Shown: positions 1 to 7,591, counted from the first letter of the stretch. The stretch: 14,598 bases of DNA from Acetobacteraceae bacterium (GCA_030039695.1 JASHVB010000276.1:1-14598); one strand, 5' to 3'. The notes: a model not told the origin generated them from the letters alone. Translations and numbers: made by a program.

Positions 1-48
1 CCTAACTGGTCGGCCGCGCCCAGTGCATCGACGGCGCGTCGATCGGCG

Positions 49-482
49 TCACTCCGAGCGGCGCACGGCCCGTGCCGTTCGCGCCCTCAACGCAGCGATG
101 AACTTAAGCCGAATCTGCTCGAACAAAGCGTAGGGCAGAGGGCCATAGACGACGCTGACAGGGTCACTGGGTGTAAGCGGCCTCACGTCGGGCCCCGGCC
201 AGACAAATCGGTTCGCTTCGGTGAGTACGACCCAGGAGCGATTGTCGTCTGCAGCCGACGTTTGGTCGCGAGCGGGATTTCAACCGCGAGCGCTGGGTCA
301 GCCGGTAATGAGTGGGATACCGGCAGCACCGTCACAACTTGATCGCCGGCGTCATTCTCAGTGACCAGGATAACGGCGCAGGGCCGGTCCTTCAGTCCTT
401 CCTCCAGGCCGCGTGCGTGCTCGCTGGCCCAGAGATAGCGGTAGCGGATGACCAACCCGGGAACCGGGACGGGAAACGGCAC
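49..482 (-). pseudogene. PemK/MazF-like toxin gene, frameshifted
   Basis: The frame opens with a GTG at 482, only six bases after the antitoxin stop, and reads MPFPVPVPGLVIRYRYLW, then a DRPCAVILV segment and VVTVLPVSHS. This is the layout of the PemK/MazF-like toxins paired with Phd-type antitoxins. Around 255-265 the original frame goes off into a short nonsense tail ending at 183. A neighbouring frame continues the expected protein as DDNRSWVVLTEANRFVWPGP and on through a C-terminal part ending ARAVRRSE, with a TGA at 49-51. One base is missing (or two are extra) near 260. Seen: the two matching halves in different frames. Inferred: a non-functional toxin, unless the shift is a sequencing error. 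Restored, it would be about 144 residues. Family members are expected to be ribosome-independent or ribosome-linked RNases, but I cannot confirm activity here. Confidence 0.72.
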
Positions 483-488
483 GCGGTG

Positions 489-743
489 CTACTTCAGTTC
501 GTGGTCGAAGGCCTTGGAGGACCCCGGCGCCCGACTGGCCTCCACGGCGGCGATGTCCTCGTCCGTGAATTCGTCGAGTTCGAGCACCTGTCGATCGCGT
601 CGCTTGAGCCGGCGGTATTCTTCGATGGAGATCATCACCGTGCGTTCGCGGCCGTTGCGGGTGACCGCAACCGGCTGCGTAAGGGCGAGGTCTTGGTACC
701 GGCCGATGTTTCGCTGGAACTCGGCGGCGGAAACCTTGACCAT
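489..743 (-). CDS. Phd/YefM-family antitoxin
   Basis: From the chosen ATG at 743 the protein is about 84 residues. It starts MVKVSAAEFQRNIGRYQDLA, followed by a PVAVTRNGRERTVMIS segment and EEYRRLKRRDRQVLEL. That is the Phd/YefM fold: an N-terminal dimer and DNA-binding domain (residues 1-60) with an acidic, probably flexible toxin-binding tail (DEFTDEDIAAVEAS). The frame stays open upstream to an ATG at 791, with further ATGs at 773 and 764. I chose 743 because family members normally begin at this point, although no start has a strong Shine-Dalgarno sequence. The gene precedes its toxin by six bases, the usual antitoxin-first order, so translation is probably coupled. Such antitoxins bind a palindrome at their own promoter; a candidate lies at 787-801. 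Its toxin is broken, so it may now be an orphan antitoxin. Confidence 0.85.
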   Translation of the reverse strand: MVKVSAAEFQRNIGRYQDLALTQPVAVTRNGRERTVMISIEEYRRLKRRDRQVLELDEFTDEDIAAVEASRAPGSSKAFDHELK

Positions 744-786
744 CTCGACATGTCTAGTTTCCATGGCACGCATAACATACATACTC

Positions 787-801
787 TGCATGTCTCATGC
801 A
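787..801. promoter_or_regulatory. Palindrome upstream of antitoxin, possible operator
   Basis: TGCATG-TCT-CATGCA is a perfect six-base inverted repeat with a three-base centre. It lies 44 bases ahead of the preferred antitoxin start. Phd/YefM antitoxins autoregulate by binding short palindromes, so this is a plausible operator. It overlaps the farthest upstream possible start codon (791), which is a further reason to prefer a downstream start. No clear -10/-35 pair was identified. Confidence 0.3.
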
Positions 802-931
802 AGCCTGCAATTTGCGAGCTGCTGGATGCACCGACCGCGGGCTTGCGGGAATTCGCGCGGGCATAGCACGCTGCACCGCAGCCTGATACGCAGACCTGGA
901 TCGACCACGCCTTGGGAAACCTTACGCAATC

Positions 932-1753
932 ATGGTGGATACGAAACGGCTGCTTGCTGACCTGAAGAAGCTGCGCCGGACGCTAGAAGCCGACCTGCGC
1001 GACCAACACCGAGCCTCGCCGCAACGGGACATGGTGCAGACCGAGTGGCATGCAGCGCTGGACGCCAAACGCGCCGCCGACAACCACAGAAGGATGATGA
1101 AAGTGACCGGCGAAATCCTGTTTGCGTTCCGCCGTGATCGTCTCTCCCATTGGGTAAGCCGGTTGGTCATCGCGGTGCTGTTTGTCTTTGCTGGTGCCGC
1201 CGCGCTGGCACCGAGGCTGATTCCGAGCGACGAGGACACCGCCCGCCGCGTCGCGGCCGCAAGCATCTTCGCTGTAAGCTATCTTGCACTGGCGATCAGG
1301 CGGGTACCGGGCCTTTCCATTGACCGGGCCGGTATCGCCCTCCTGGTGGCGTCGGGCGCCATCGCCTTGCCGGCGGCCTACCGGATCATCAACATCAACA
1401 CAATCACCCTACTGCTCGGGGTGATGATCGTGGTCACCAACTTGCGGCTCTCCAGCCTCTTTGCGCCTGCCACGAGGTTGATGGCGACCCGCGTACATCG
1501 GCCGATCGCGCTTCTCGGCGCCGGTACCGTTGTGGCAGGTATCGCCCTCACTCTGGATGAGGCGCTGGTCGCCAGACGCAGGCGCCTTGGCCATCGCGAA
1601 CTGGCTCGGCTGACTGGACGCGTCCTTGAGGCGCCGGGCGCGCGCTGGTCTCGTTGGGGTCGCACGGCCAGACAGGGAGCACAGCGCGCGCCCGCGATAC
1701 GGTCACTGGGCAAGTGCTATTTTTACACCCGCGGTGCCGATGGACAGGCTTAA
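932..1753 (+). pseudogene. Chimeric ORF: PglX-like N-terminus joined to ArsB/SLC13-like permease fragment
   Basis: The open frame encodes 273 residues. Residues 1-53 (MVDTKRLLADLKKLRRTLEA, DLRDQ, then TEWHAALDAKRAA) have the pattern of the N-terminus of PglX, the adenine methyltransferase of BREX type 2 systems, which normally continues into a >1000-residue protein. From about residue 58 the character changes to a hydrophobic membrane protein with likely helices near 77-95, 108-122, 133-150, 157-172 and 189-207. SIFAVSYLALAIRRVPGLS, then DRAGIALLV and NTITLLLGVMIVVTNLRLS, match the opening of ArsB/CitMHS/SLC13-type anion permeases. The conserved stretch that should follow is missing; after residue 207 the sequence is Arg-rich and unrecognisable, and the 3' end runs antisense into the exported-protein gene. 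There is no good ribosome binding site before the ATG. I read it as two gene fragments joined by deletion. The permease part is more certain than the PglX part. Confidence 0.5.
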
Positions 1754-2137
1754 ACCTTGGGTCGTAGAACTCAGATGGATTACGACTCCGTTCTGGTTCT
1801 GTAGTGCCGCAACGTTGCCGCCACCTCCGAGCGTGACGCCTGCGCCCACTGCGGAAAAGACGCCGTTGATTTGTTGTGCGGTATGCAGACCGGTTACGGT
1901 TCCGGCAGCGGTATAGTCTGAGAGGCCGACGCTACCGATAGAGAGACCGCTCACAGTTAAAGGATAGCGTGTTCCCTGAAAGATGAGAGTGCCGCTGCCC
2001 CAGCTATAGCCAATGCCGGCAGAGACAGAGCCGCCTGACAATTCGATGACGGCGTCTGGCGTTTGCGCCCATGACACAACCGGTTGAGCGAGCTGAAACG
2101 CGAATCCGAGACCGAGTACTGCAAGAGCATTGCGCAT
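1703..2137 (-). CDS. Small exported protein, function unknown
   Basis: The protein has 144 residues. Residues 1-24 form a typical Sec signal peptide (MRNALAVLGLGFAFQLAQPV, cleavage probably after VSWA), so the mature protein of about 120 residues is periplasmic or secreted. The mature part is rich in Gly, Ser, Thr and Val, lacks cysteine, and looks like an all-beta protein: SGGSVSAGIGYSWGSGTL, YPLTVSGLSIGSVGL, AALQNQNGVVIHLSS. I recall similar conserved hypothetical proteins in proteobacteria but no assigned function. The start is supported by GAAAGGA eight bases before the ATG. The gene is alone on this strand. Its 3' end overlaps the end of the convergent chimeric frame by about 50 bases, consistent with that frame being accidental there. 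No lipobox is present. Confidence 0.8.
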   Translation of the reverse strand: MRNALAVLGLGFAFQLAQPVVSWAQTPDAVIELSGGSVSAGIGYSWGSGTLIFQGTRYPLTVSGLSIGSVGLSDYTAAGTVTGLHTAQQINGVFSAVGAGVTLGGGGNVAALQNQNGVVIHLSSTTQGLSLSIGTAGVKIALAQ

Positions 2138-3013
2138 TTGGCAGTCCTTTCGTTATTGTTTACGATGGCGGAACGCAAGCTTCTGAGCCCGGACGACGTA
2201 CCGGTCTCAGCTAAATTTGTGATGGCAACCTCGTCGCCATCACGATAGGTCGCGTCATACGGTTGAACTCGAACCAAATCCCATGCTTGTAGTGCGCAGC
2301 GATCGTCCTGGCTCGCAGCCACCAATGCGAGGCCTCACGACTGAATTACTGAAAGGCGACCGAGGCGGCTATGCAAAATCGGAAACATTCGAGGCATCCC
2401 ACCAAGTGGCGCCTAACGTCCGCCTCTGAGATCATGTGATGAACGGGCCTGTAGCCGTGTCAGATCGAGGCAAGTCAATAGGTACTGCCATTGGTATTAG
2501 GCAGGGGGCCTTAAGAGAAAGTGGTCGCGTGTTGCCGTGGCTGCGCGGCTAACCCTCTATAAATTTTCATCCGAGAGCGGTTGCCTGCTGGCCAATGAGA
2601 ACGGCATTGCGGTGCGCGATCACCGAATTGGCACTATGCGCTGGCCGGCGTCCCGCACGCACTGCGCAACGCACGCTAAGCGTGTGAACCGAAAGCGTTG
2701 AGAGATGAACTGATGGCGTTGAGAGAAATTGAAAATGAGGGTTGGGGTGCGCTAGATGCGACGGCTGTATCGCCGCCCCTCATGCGATTTGCTCGCGACG
2801 GAACATAACCTCGTTATGCGGCCCGTCCTGACGGTTGCGGATCTATCTGGCGCTGCTCTAAGGTTAGACGGTCTGTTCCCGGCGTTCGCCGGACCAATGC
2901 CGCCTTCGCTTCGGACCCTAGCTGGGCGCAATAGGTGGGACTTCGCTTGGTCTGCTTCCAGGCGCCTCGACGATCAACAAGTTCCGCCCCAAGAGCAGCG
3001 CCAGAAATCTCGA
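2138..3013. other. Gene-free stretch
   Basis: Open frames exist on both strands (for example plus 2756-3130 and minus 2814-3140), but none has a ribosome binding site, a recognisable motif or a steady protein-like composition. The part next to 2137 should carry the promoter of the exported-protein gene. A copy of an imperfect repeat lies at 2364-2391. An 11-base direct repeat, GCGTTGAGAGA, occurs twice close together near 2694-2724. The stretch borders a cyclase remnant and probably consists of decayed genes. Confidence 0.5.
2364..2391. repeat. Imperfect repeat, copy A
   Basis: The segment GGCTATGCAAAATCGGAAA with flanks resembles 6942-6971 on the same strand, with 24 identical positions in 30 aligned columns including two one-base gaps. 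A weaker, shorter match (GCTATGCA, then TCGG) is at 10942-10963. All copies are in non-coding, decayed sequence. They could be the end of a mobile element or an intergenic repeat. The similarity was found by eye. Confidence 0.3.
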
Positions 3014-3234
3014 CAGCAATGGAAACTGGTCGACCAGCACATTGGTAATGCTCGCGTCCAACTTCCGTCGGCGGCTCCTGAGCATGTACCGTCGACAGCG
3101 TCCTGGACCGACGCATGCTTGAACACGTAGGTCGCAGCAAGTGGTGTTCCGTGCCCGAAGATGGGCCCGGTCGATGTCAGTCGCTCAAGTGCTGCGTCGA
3201 GCTCGTTTGGGGCCAAGCGCGACACGGGGGACAA
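3014..3234 (-). pseudogene. Fragment of adenylate/guanylate cyclase-type ATPase-TPR regulator
   Basis: The minus strand reads LAPNELDAALERLTSTGPIF, then HGTPLAATYVFKHASVQDAV. This is the conserved end of the AAA-ATPase region in the large cyclase/ATPase/TPR proteins, where the consensus is roughly ALDRLVASGLVFRRG, ATYxFKHALVQDAAYGTLL. A frameshift near 3085-3090 moves the match into the next frame, MLRSRRRKLDASITNVLV, then DQFPLL, which corresponds to the following helix (TLLRSRRQxLHARIAxxLEEQFPE). No start codon, cyclase domain or TPR region remains. It is a fragment of about 70 codons, too short and broken to be functional. It lies just downstream of the protease gene on the same strand. 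Confidence 0.68.
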
Positions 3235-3290
3235 TCAGATCGTGGCAGAACTTCAGTCGCACCGCTCCCAATGATTGGCGCTCGCCATAG

Positions 3291-4832
3291 CTATTGGCGC
3301 ACAGTTTCCCCTTGGGCGGTCGGCGCCGTTTCCGTAGACGCGCCCCCGGTAACAAACTGTCGTGAATCAGGTCGGCCGACCCACACGGTCACCCACTGGG
3401 GCCCGGACGCCTCCTGAACCAGGATCGCCAGCGTATCATGTGCATCCGGCTTGCCATATGCCAGCTGAGCCATTGCCTGCTCCGGTGTGGAGACGATCTC
3501 ATTGCCAATCTGCTGGATCACATTGCCGACCTGCACGCCGAGTTCCGCCGCCTGTGTGCCGGGATCGACGCGGTCGATCAGCACGCCCTGGAGGTTCCCC
3601 AGACCGAAGCGCAGTCGATCCGCGTCAGTAATGGCGATCACGTGCAGGCCTAGCCCATAGGCAAACGCTCGAGCTACCTCGGCCTGGTCAGGGACTACGT
3701 CGCTCTGGAGCTGCTTGAAATTCGGCCAGGGCTCGCCCTTTACCGCTACCTGCTTCGCTTCGCCGCGGTGCCAGACAGACAACATGACCGGTTGTCCTGG
3801 CTGAGCCATGACGATGGCGCGCTGAACCGCCCGTGCGTCGGGCTGCTCCTCGCCGCCCACGCTGGTTATGATGTCTCCTGGCACGAGCGGAGCGAGGGCC
3901 GCGGGGCTACCCGGTGCCACGCCGGTGACAATAGCCCCCGAGCCGTTTGGCCGCTTGAAAGACGAAGCCAGTCTTGCGCTCATGTCCTGCAGCTGTACAC
4001 CGACCCAGTTCGGTACAGCCTTTGGATCCTGCAACGCCTTGATGACTAATTTCGCGCCATTGGACGGCAATGAGAAGCCGAGCCCGATTGAACCTTGCGC
4101 CGGATTGTTCGACAGCAGCGCGGTATTGATCCCGACGACCTTTCCGCTGCAATCAAGCAGCGGTCCGCCGGAGTTGCCAGGGTTTATCGCTGCGTCTGTC
4201 TGGATGTAGTCGTCGAAGGGCGTTCGCATCAGGTTGCGATTGACGGCGCTGACGGTCCCTGTGCTGACCGACGTTCCGACCCCGATAGGGTTGCCTATGG
4301 CGATCACCGGTTGGCCCACCCGCAGCGCGTCACTGTCGCCAAACGACACCGTGGGCAGCTTTAGGGGGACGTCTACCTTGAGTAGTGCGATATCCTGCAG
4401 TGCCGCCGAGGCTACCAGGTGGGCCAGAACTTGCGTCTTATCCTGGAACCTCACCAGGACGACGATCGCATCCCGGATAACGTGCTGGTTCGTGACGATC
4501 AGGCCATCGGAGCTGATGATGAACCCGGTTCCGACGGAGTATGCTATGGACGGTGTGTTGCTTTGCTGCTGCAGCAGGTCGTTCCGGACGTTCATGATTT
4601 CCTGGTGCGCCAGCCCGGCGTTTTGGATGTTGACGACAGCGGGCAGCACTCGGGCGACGACATTCGGAACATCGCACCCAGCCGGCGGCGGCTTGGCCTT
4701 TGCGTGGGGGCCGATCCCCATGGCTCCGGTCACTATCATGGCTGCAAAGAAAGCGCAGGAGCGCCTGCGCCAGCGACCTGCCGCGGGAAGGAGAGGGTTC
4801 AGGAACGAGGCGACTGTTGCTTCGCGGCTCAT
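3291..4832 (-). CDS. htrA: HtrA/DegP-family serine protease with two PDZ domains
   Basis: This 513-residue periplasmic protease/chaperone belongs to family S1C. The ATG at 4832 is preceded by GGAGGAAAAC, so it is preferred to the in-frame ATG at 4958, which has no such site. Residues 1-46 form an Arg-containing leader with a hydrophobic core (CAFFAAMIVTGAMGIG) ending HAKA, a likely signal peptide or anchor. The protease domain holds the full triad: His117 in TNQHVI, Asp147 in LQDIALL and Ser221 in INPGNSGGPL. PDZ1 spans about residues 275-365 and PDZ2 about 390-485, with VGVQLQDM and GVLIDRVDPGTQAAELGV marking their repeats. The length is usual for DegP/DegQ-like proteins. It is the last gene of the minus-strand sulfatase cluster, separated from the gene upstream by a strong hairpin, so it probably has its own promoter. 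HtrA proteins degrade misfolded envelope proteins; any specific link to the sulfatases is speculative. Confidence 0.93.
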   Translation of the reverse strand: MSREATVASFLNPLLPAAGRWRRRSCAFFAAMIVTGAMGIGPHAKAKPPPAGCDVPNVVARVLPAVVNIQNAGLAHQEIMNVRNDLLQQQSNTPSIAYSVGTGFIISSDGLIVTNQHVIRDAIVVLVRFQDKTQVLAHLVASAALQDIALLKVDVPLKLPTVSFGDSDALRVGQPVIAIGNPIGVGTSVSTGTVSAVNRNLMRTPFDDYIQTDAAINPGNSGGPLLDCSGKVVGINTALLSNNPAQGSIGLGFSLPSNGAKLVIKALQDPKAVPNWVGVQLQDMSARLASSFKRPNGSGAIVTGVAPGSPAALAPLVPGDIITSVGGEEQPDARAVQRAIVMAQPGQPVMLSVWHRGEAKQVAVKGEPWPNFKQLQSDVVPDQAEVARAFAYGLGLHVIAITDADRLRFGLGNLQGVLIDRVDPGTQAAELGVQVGNVIQQIGNEIVSTPEQAMAQLAYGKPDAHDTLAILVQEASGPQWVTVWVGRPDSRQFVTGGASTETAPTAQGETVRQ

Positions 4833-5115
4833 GTTTTCCTCCACCTGCGCGTCAACTCCCCCTCGCGACGGAGGGGCAATTCTGGCCAAACGAGCCGCCC
4901 TCAGGGTGCCCGACCGAGATCCAAAACCGCTACACGTCCTTGGCAAAAGCCCGGCCACGGGCAGGTACTTGGGATCAGCGAAGAGCGACGCGGCTCTCCC
5001 TCTCTACCGCAATGGGTCCCCTGGCCGCGGCAGCCTCAGCGCTGCCGCTCAGTATTACGTGTTCGAGCTCCTGTCCACATCGGTTAGTATCGCAGGAGGG
5101 GACCATCGTGGAAAC
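4833..5115. other. Gene-free upstream region of the protease gene
   Basis: This 283-base stretch lies between the HtrA start and the hairpin after the next gene. It should contain the HtrA promoter; I could not identify convincing -35/-10 boxes. A plus-strand AGGAGGGG followed by GTG at 5109 opens a 21-codon frame through the hairpin, but no plus-strand gene follows, so I do not call it. Confidence 0.4.
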
Positions 5116-5163
5116 CCACCGGCCCGCTCGCCGGATCGTCCTTCGCGGCGAGCGGGCCGGTGG
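5116..5163 (-). terminator. Strong hairpin, probable transcription terminator
   Basis: The arms at 5116-5133 and 5146-5163 are perfectly complementary over 18 bases (CCACCGGCCCGCTCGCCG against its reverse complement), with a 12-base loop. The hairpin begins six bases after the stop codon of the small gene ending at 5170. On the minus strand only a short T run (GTTTCC) follows, so it may be an imperfect intrinsic terminator or an mRNA-stabilising hairpin. It would insulate HtrA from the sulfatase cluster. Confidence 0.65.
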
Positions 5164-5169
5164 TAGGTA

Positions 5170-5568
5170 TTAATCGCCGGCCATGCTCATCAGACTTATG
5201 CCGGTGATTTTCCCGTTCTGGTTGAAGCCAAACAGCAGGCTGGCGGCGTCGCCACGCGGGAACAGAATCTTTGCCAGGCAGAATGTCTGATCGCCCGACG
5301 CATGCCGGCGCAGGATCTGTGCTCCCGACGGCGAGGCACCGAAGTGATACTCCGCAAGGAAGCGAGACATCTGTCGCACTGCCTCGTCTGATAGATGCGC
5401 GCTGTACTCCGGTGCCAGTTGGGTGCGGTCGATTTGCCCGGCGTGCATTTATGCAAACCAGTTGAGGACCAGCCCTTCCAGGTTGTCATCCCTGCGTACG
5501 TGGTCTGCGATCTTGAGCTTGGTACGCACGCTCGCGAAACCGGCTGCCAATTGATCGGTGGGATTCAT
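5170..5568 (-). pseudogene. Small protein of unknown function, split by an in-frame TAA
   Basis: A well-placed start (ATG at 5568 with TAGGAGAG six bases ahead) opens MNPTDQLAAGFASVRTKLKI and continues to LVLNWFA. An in-frame TAA at 5449-5451 follows, and the same frame continues directly with MHAGQIDRTQLAPEYSAHLS to the stop at 5170, ending ISLMSMAGD. Without the TAA the protein would have about 132 residues. The strong ribosome binding site belongs to the upstream part, and nothing like it precedes the ATG at 5448, so the stop looks like a point mutation in one gene (for example TTA to TAA) rather than a gene boundary. The C-terminal part looks like a small alpha+beta domain (GDAASLLFGFNQNGKITGIS). 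I have seen similar 'xAGKIDRxxLTP' segments in small bacterial domains of unknown function. The gene lies 53 bases after the sulfatase remnant, probably in the same former operon. No signal peptide is visible. Confidence 0.65.
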
Positions 5569-5621
5569 AGCTCTCTCCTAGCCGATTGAGGCAAGAGGAG
5601 GTGCGACCGAAATTGCTGTGG

Positions 5622-6912
5622 TTAACCGCCGCTGCCTCCGATGTGCAATCTCTCGATCGGATCTTTCAGTAATGGAACCGGGTCATTCGGTCTCTGTAGG
5701 TTCGGGATGAGGTCGTTTGAGGCACCGCCGACATAGCGGGTGATGCTCGGGTACTTCATGACAGATTTATCAAAATCGATCACCACCGGATAGATCAGTG
5801 AGAGCACCCAGCCGTTATCCTCACCGGCGTACTTACCCGGCGATGAGCTGAGCACCCGGATCGGTGCGGCCCCATTGAACACCATGTCGTATCGCTCGAA
5901 CGGGTCCATCGTCAGATTGTACAGTGCACCGATCGAACCCAGATTGGCGGTTGTTCCAAGCCAGGAGTCCTTCGCAGTCCATAGATACTTCCATGCGAGG
6001 CGCAACCACGGCTCCTTCGGATCGCCGCCGATATCGGCTCGCACCCCGTTAAAGTTCTCGCCGTCGATATAGATCCACGACGTCCTTGCCGAGTGCGGTG
6101 TTTTGCCCAAAATATAGTCGCTGTTGTCGACACTGTCGAAATAGATGGGCTTGCCATCGTTGCCGACCCAGTCATGGGGCGGCGGCTTCAGGCTAACCAT
6201 CGTGGCGAGTGTCGCCCAAGAGTCGATGTGCGACATCATCTCGTGGTATTCCGTTCCAGCCGGGATGTGTCCGGGCCACCACATCACTGCGGGAACACGC
6301 CAGCCGCCCTCGAACGGCGTTCCCTTCTCGCCACGAAATGGCTGGGTGCCGGCGTCGGGATAAGCATCGAGCCAGGCGCCATTGTCAGCGGTCAGGATTG
6401 ACAATGGTGTTTGGTGCCTCGGTGCGGATCACATCCATGATCCGGCCGATGTCGTGATCGAGCTCCATCAGCGAGTCGGAATAATCGCCGAGGTGCGATC
6501 GCCCCCGGAAGGCCGGCGCCGCGTTGGTCGGATTATGCATCTTGATAAAGTTGACATCCATGAAGAACGGCTTGTCGCCCTTCGCGTGGTCCCGGATATA
6601 GTCGATAGCCGATTGTGTCTGCCTGAGGTCAAAATCAGCCAGGCTATCGTAGCTAATCGTGCTCACCTTTCTGGCCGGTGCGCCGGCTTCTCCTTCCCAT
6701 TCACCCAGGTTCACAATGTCATCGTACATCCTGTTATATTCTGGGTTGTACGACGGGAACCACGGGTGGAACCACTTCGACGTGTCGTTGTACGAGTAGA
6801 CGCCTGCGTAGTAGGCGGCGAAGTGTTTCATCTCGTCGAAGCCGTGCTCGATGGGGTAGGCGTCCGGCTTGTCGCCAAGATGCCACTTCCCTCCGCGTCT
6901 GCTGTGACGCAT
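5622..6912 (-). pseudogene. Sulfatase remnant: N-terminus lost, one frameshift
   Basis: Two minus-strand frames make one sulfatase. The first part (6912 to about 6400) begins at the conserved GKWHLGD and contains IEHGFDEMKHF, KPFFMDVNFIKMHNP and MELDHDIGRIMDVI. It should continue TIVILTADNGAW, but one extra base near 6400 sends it to a stop. The other frame resumes ILTADNGAWLDAYPDAGTQP, FEGGWRVPAVMWWPG and a long C-terminal domain ending HIGGSGG. About 120 N-terminal residues, which would hold the metal-binding Asp pair and the C-x-P/A-x-R formylglycine site, are missing; an in-frame TAG lies just above the first codon. It cannot be an active sulfatase. It differs clearly from the neighbouring intact sulfatase (longer C-terminal part, different mid region), so it is a paralogue and not a recent duplicate. 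Confidence 0.85.
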
Positions 6913-6941
6913 CGTGCTCGGTAACTAAAAAGTCGACTGCT

Positions 6942-6971
6942 GGCCGGCTATGGCAAATTCGGAAAATATCG
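6942..6971. repeat. Imperfect repeat, copy B
   Basis: GGCTATGGCAAATTCGGAAA with flanks matches 2364-2391. It starts about 30 bases beyond the point where the sulfatase remnant breaks off, so it may mark the end of the sequence that replaced the 5' part of that gene. No target-site duplication was visible. Confidence 0.3.
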
Positions 6972-7079
6972 GGCGTTTGCCGAAAGCCTGGCTTTCCTAC
7001 TCACCCGCATCAGTCACTTCTCAAGCCGGCCTTCAGACGTCCTGGCACCGGCCTGGTCCAAGATTGATCAAGGCGATCG

Positions 7080-7355
7080 TCAAGACGCACTGTCGCGCCT
7101 GTATCGCTGGCCGAATTCATCAAGTTTGGCGACGGGACGACCGGCAAGTGCCTTGAGTGTCTCGATCAGATCGATATGACCGAGCACGCTCCTCGTTGCG
7201 CGTGATCCGAGAAGTCGCCGCTGCAGTCCGCGGATACAATGGACTTTTTCGAGCCGATGCTGATCGGCTAGACATGTCGCACAGAACTGGAGCGCGCGAA
7301 CCGATTCCAACAGCGGGGTGGGTATAGCAGCCGCATAGGTACCGAGTTCTACATC
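7080..7355 (-). pseudogene. Protein-like open frame of unknown function, no proper start
   Basis: The frame is open for 91 codons and reads VELGTYAAAIPTPLLESVRA, with FCATCLADQHRLEKVHCIRG and later VLGHIDLIETLKALAGRPVA, then KLDEFGQRYRRDSAS. The composition is that of a real soluble helical protein, with three cysteines in the segment CATC...HC. I do not recognise the family. A TGA lies immediately upstream at 7356-7358, and the only possible starts (TTG at 7310 and a CTG) lack a ribosome binding site. It is probably the C-terminal end of a broken gene lying in the decayed stretch between the two sulfatases. The rest of 6913-7591 shows nothing I can assign. Confidence 0.4.
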
Positions 7356-7520
7356 TCACATTCGGGGCGCTCGTGGCAAAGCCGCTGTACCTGGTTGCTC
7401 GCAAACGCGTAGTGCGATTCGGGGCCCCTCGATCTGACCGCCCACATGCAAGCCGTGCAAAGCCAGTCACGTGAATTGTACAGGACCGGTGAGCGTCATC
7501 GAACGACGTCACCGCTCCCA

Positions 7521-7550
7521 GCTATGCGCTCCGCGACGACGACGCATAGC
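7521..7550 (-). terminator. Hairpin downstream of the intact sulfatase
   Basis: GCTATGCG at 7521-7528 pairs perfectly with CGCATAGC at 7543-7550 across a 14-base loop, and two more pairs form beyond one mismatch. It lies about 40 bases past the sulfatase stop codon. There is no U run on the minus-strand side, so it could be a Rho-assisted terminator or an mRNA 3'-end stabiliser. Confidence 0.4.
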
Positions 7551-7591
7551 CGGCGCACCCAGTTATCAGTGGCGCCACGGGCTGTGACGGT

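Noticed and set aside
27..43. Small palindrome ATCGACG-GCG-CGTCGAT after the toxin stop
   Set aside because: It is too short and lacks a T run, and the window ends too soon to judge it as a terminator.
312..960. Plus-strand frames of 184 and 170 codons
   Set aside because: They are antisense shadows of the toxin and antitoxin genes.
4833..4958. Upstream ATG for HtrA giving 555 residues
   Set aside because: There is no ribosome binding site there; GGAGGAAAAC directly precedes the ATG at 4832, which also begins the signal-like leader.
4234..5166. Plus-strand frame of 310 codons
   Set aside because: It is antisense to HtrA and then crosses the hairpin; composition is biased and there are no motifs.
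5109..5174. Plus-strand GTG frame of 21 codons (VETHRPARRIVLRG...) after AGGAGGGG
   Set aside because: The good ribosome binding site is offset by the frame running through the terminator hairpin and by the absence of any plus-strand gene downstream.
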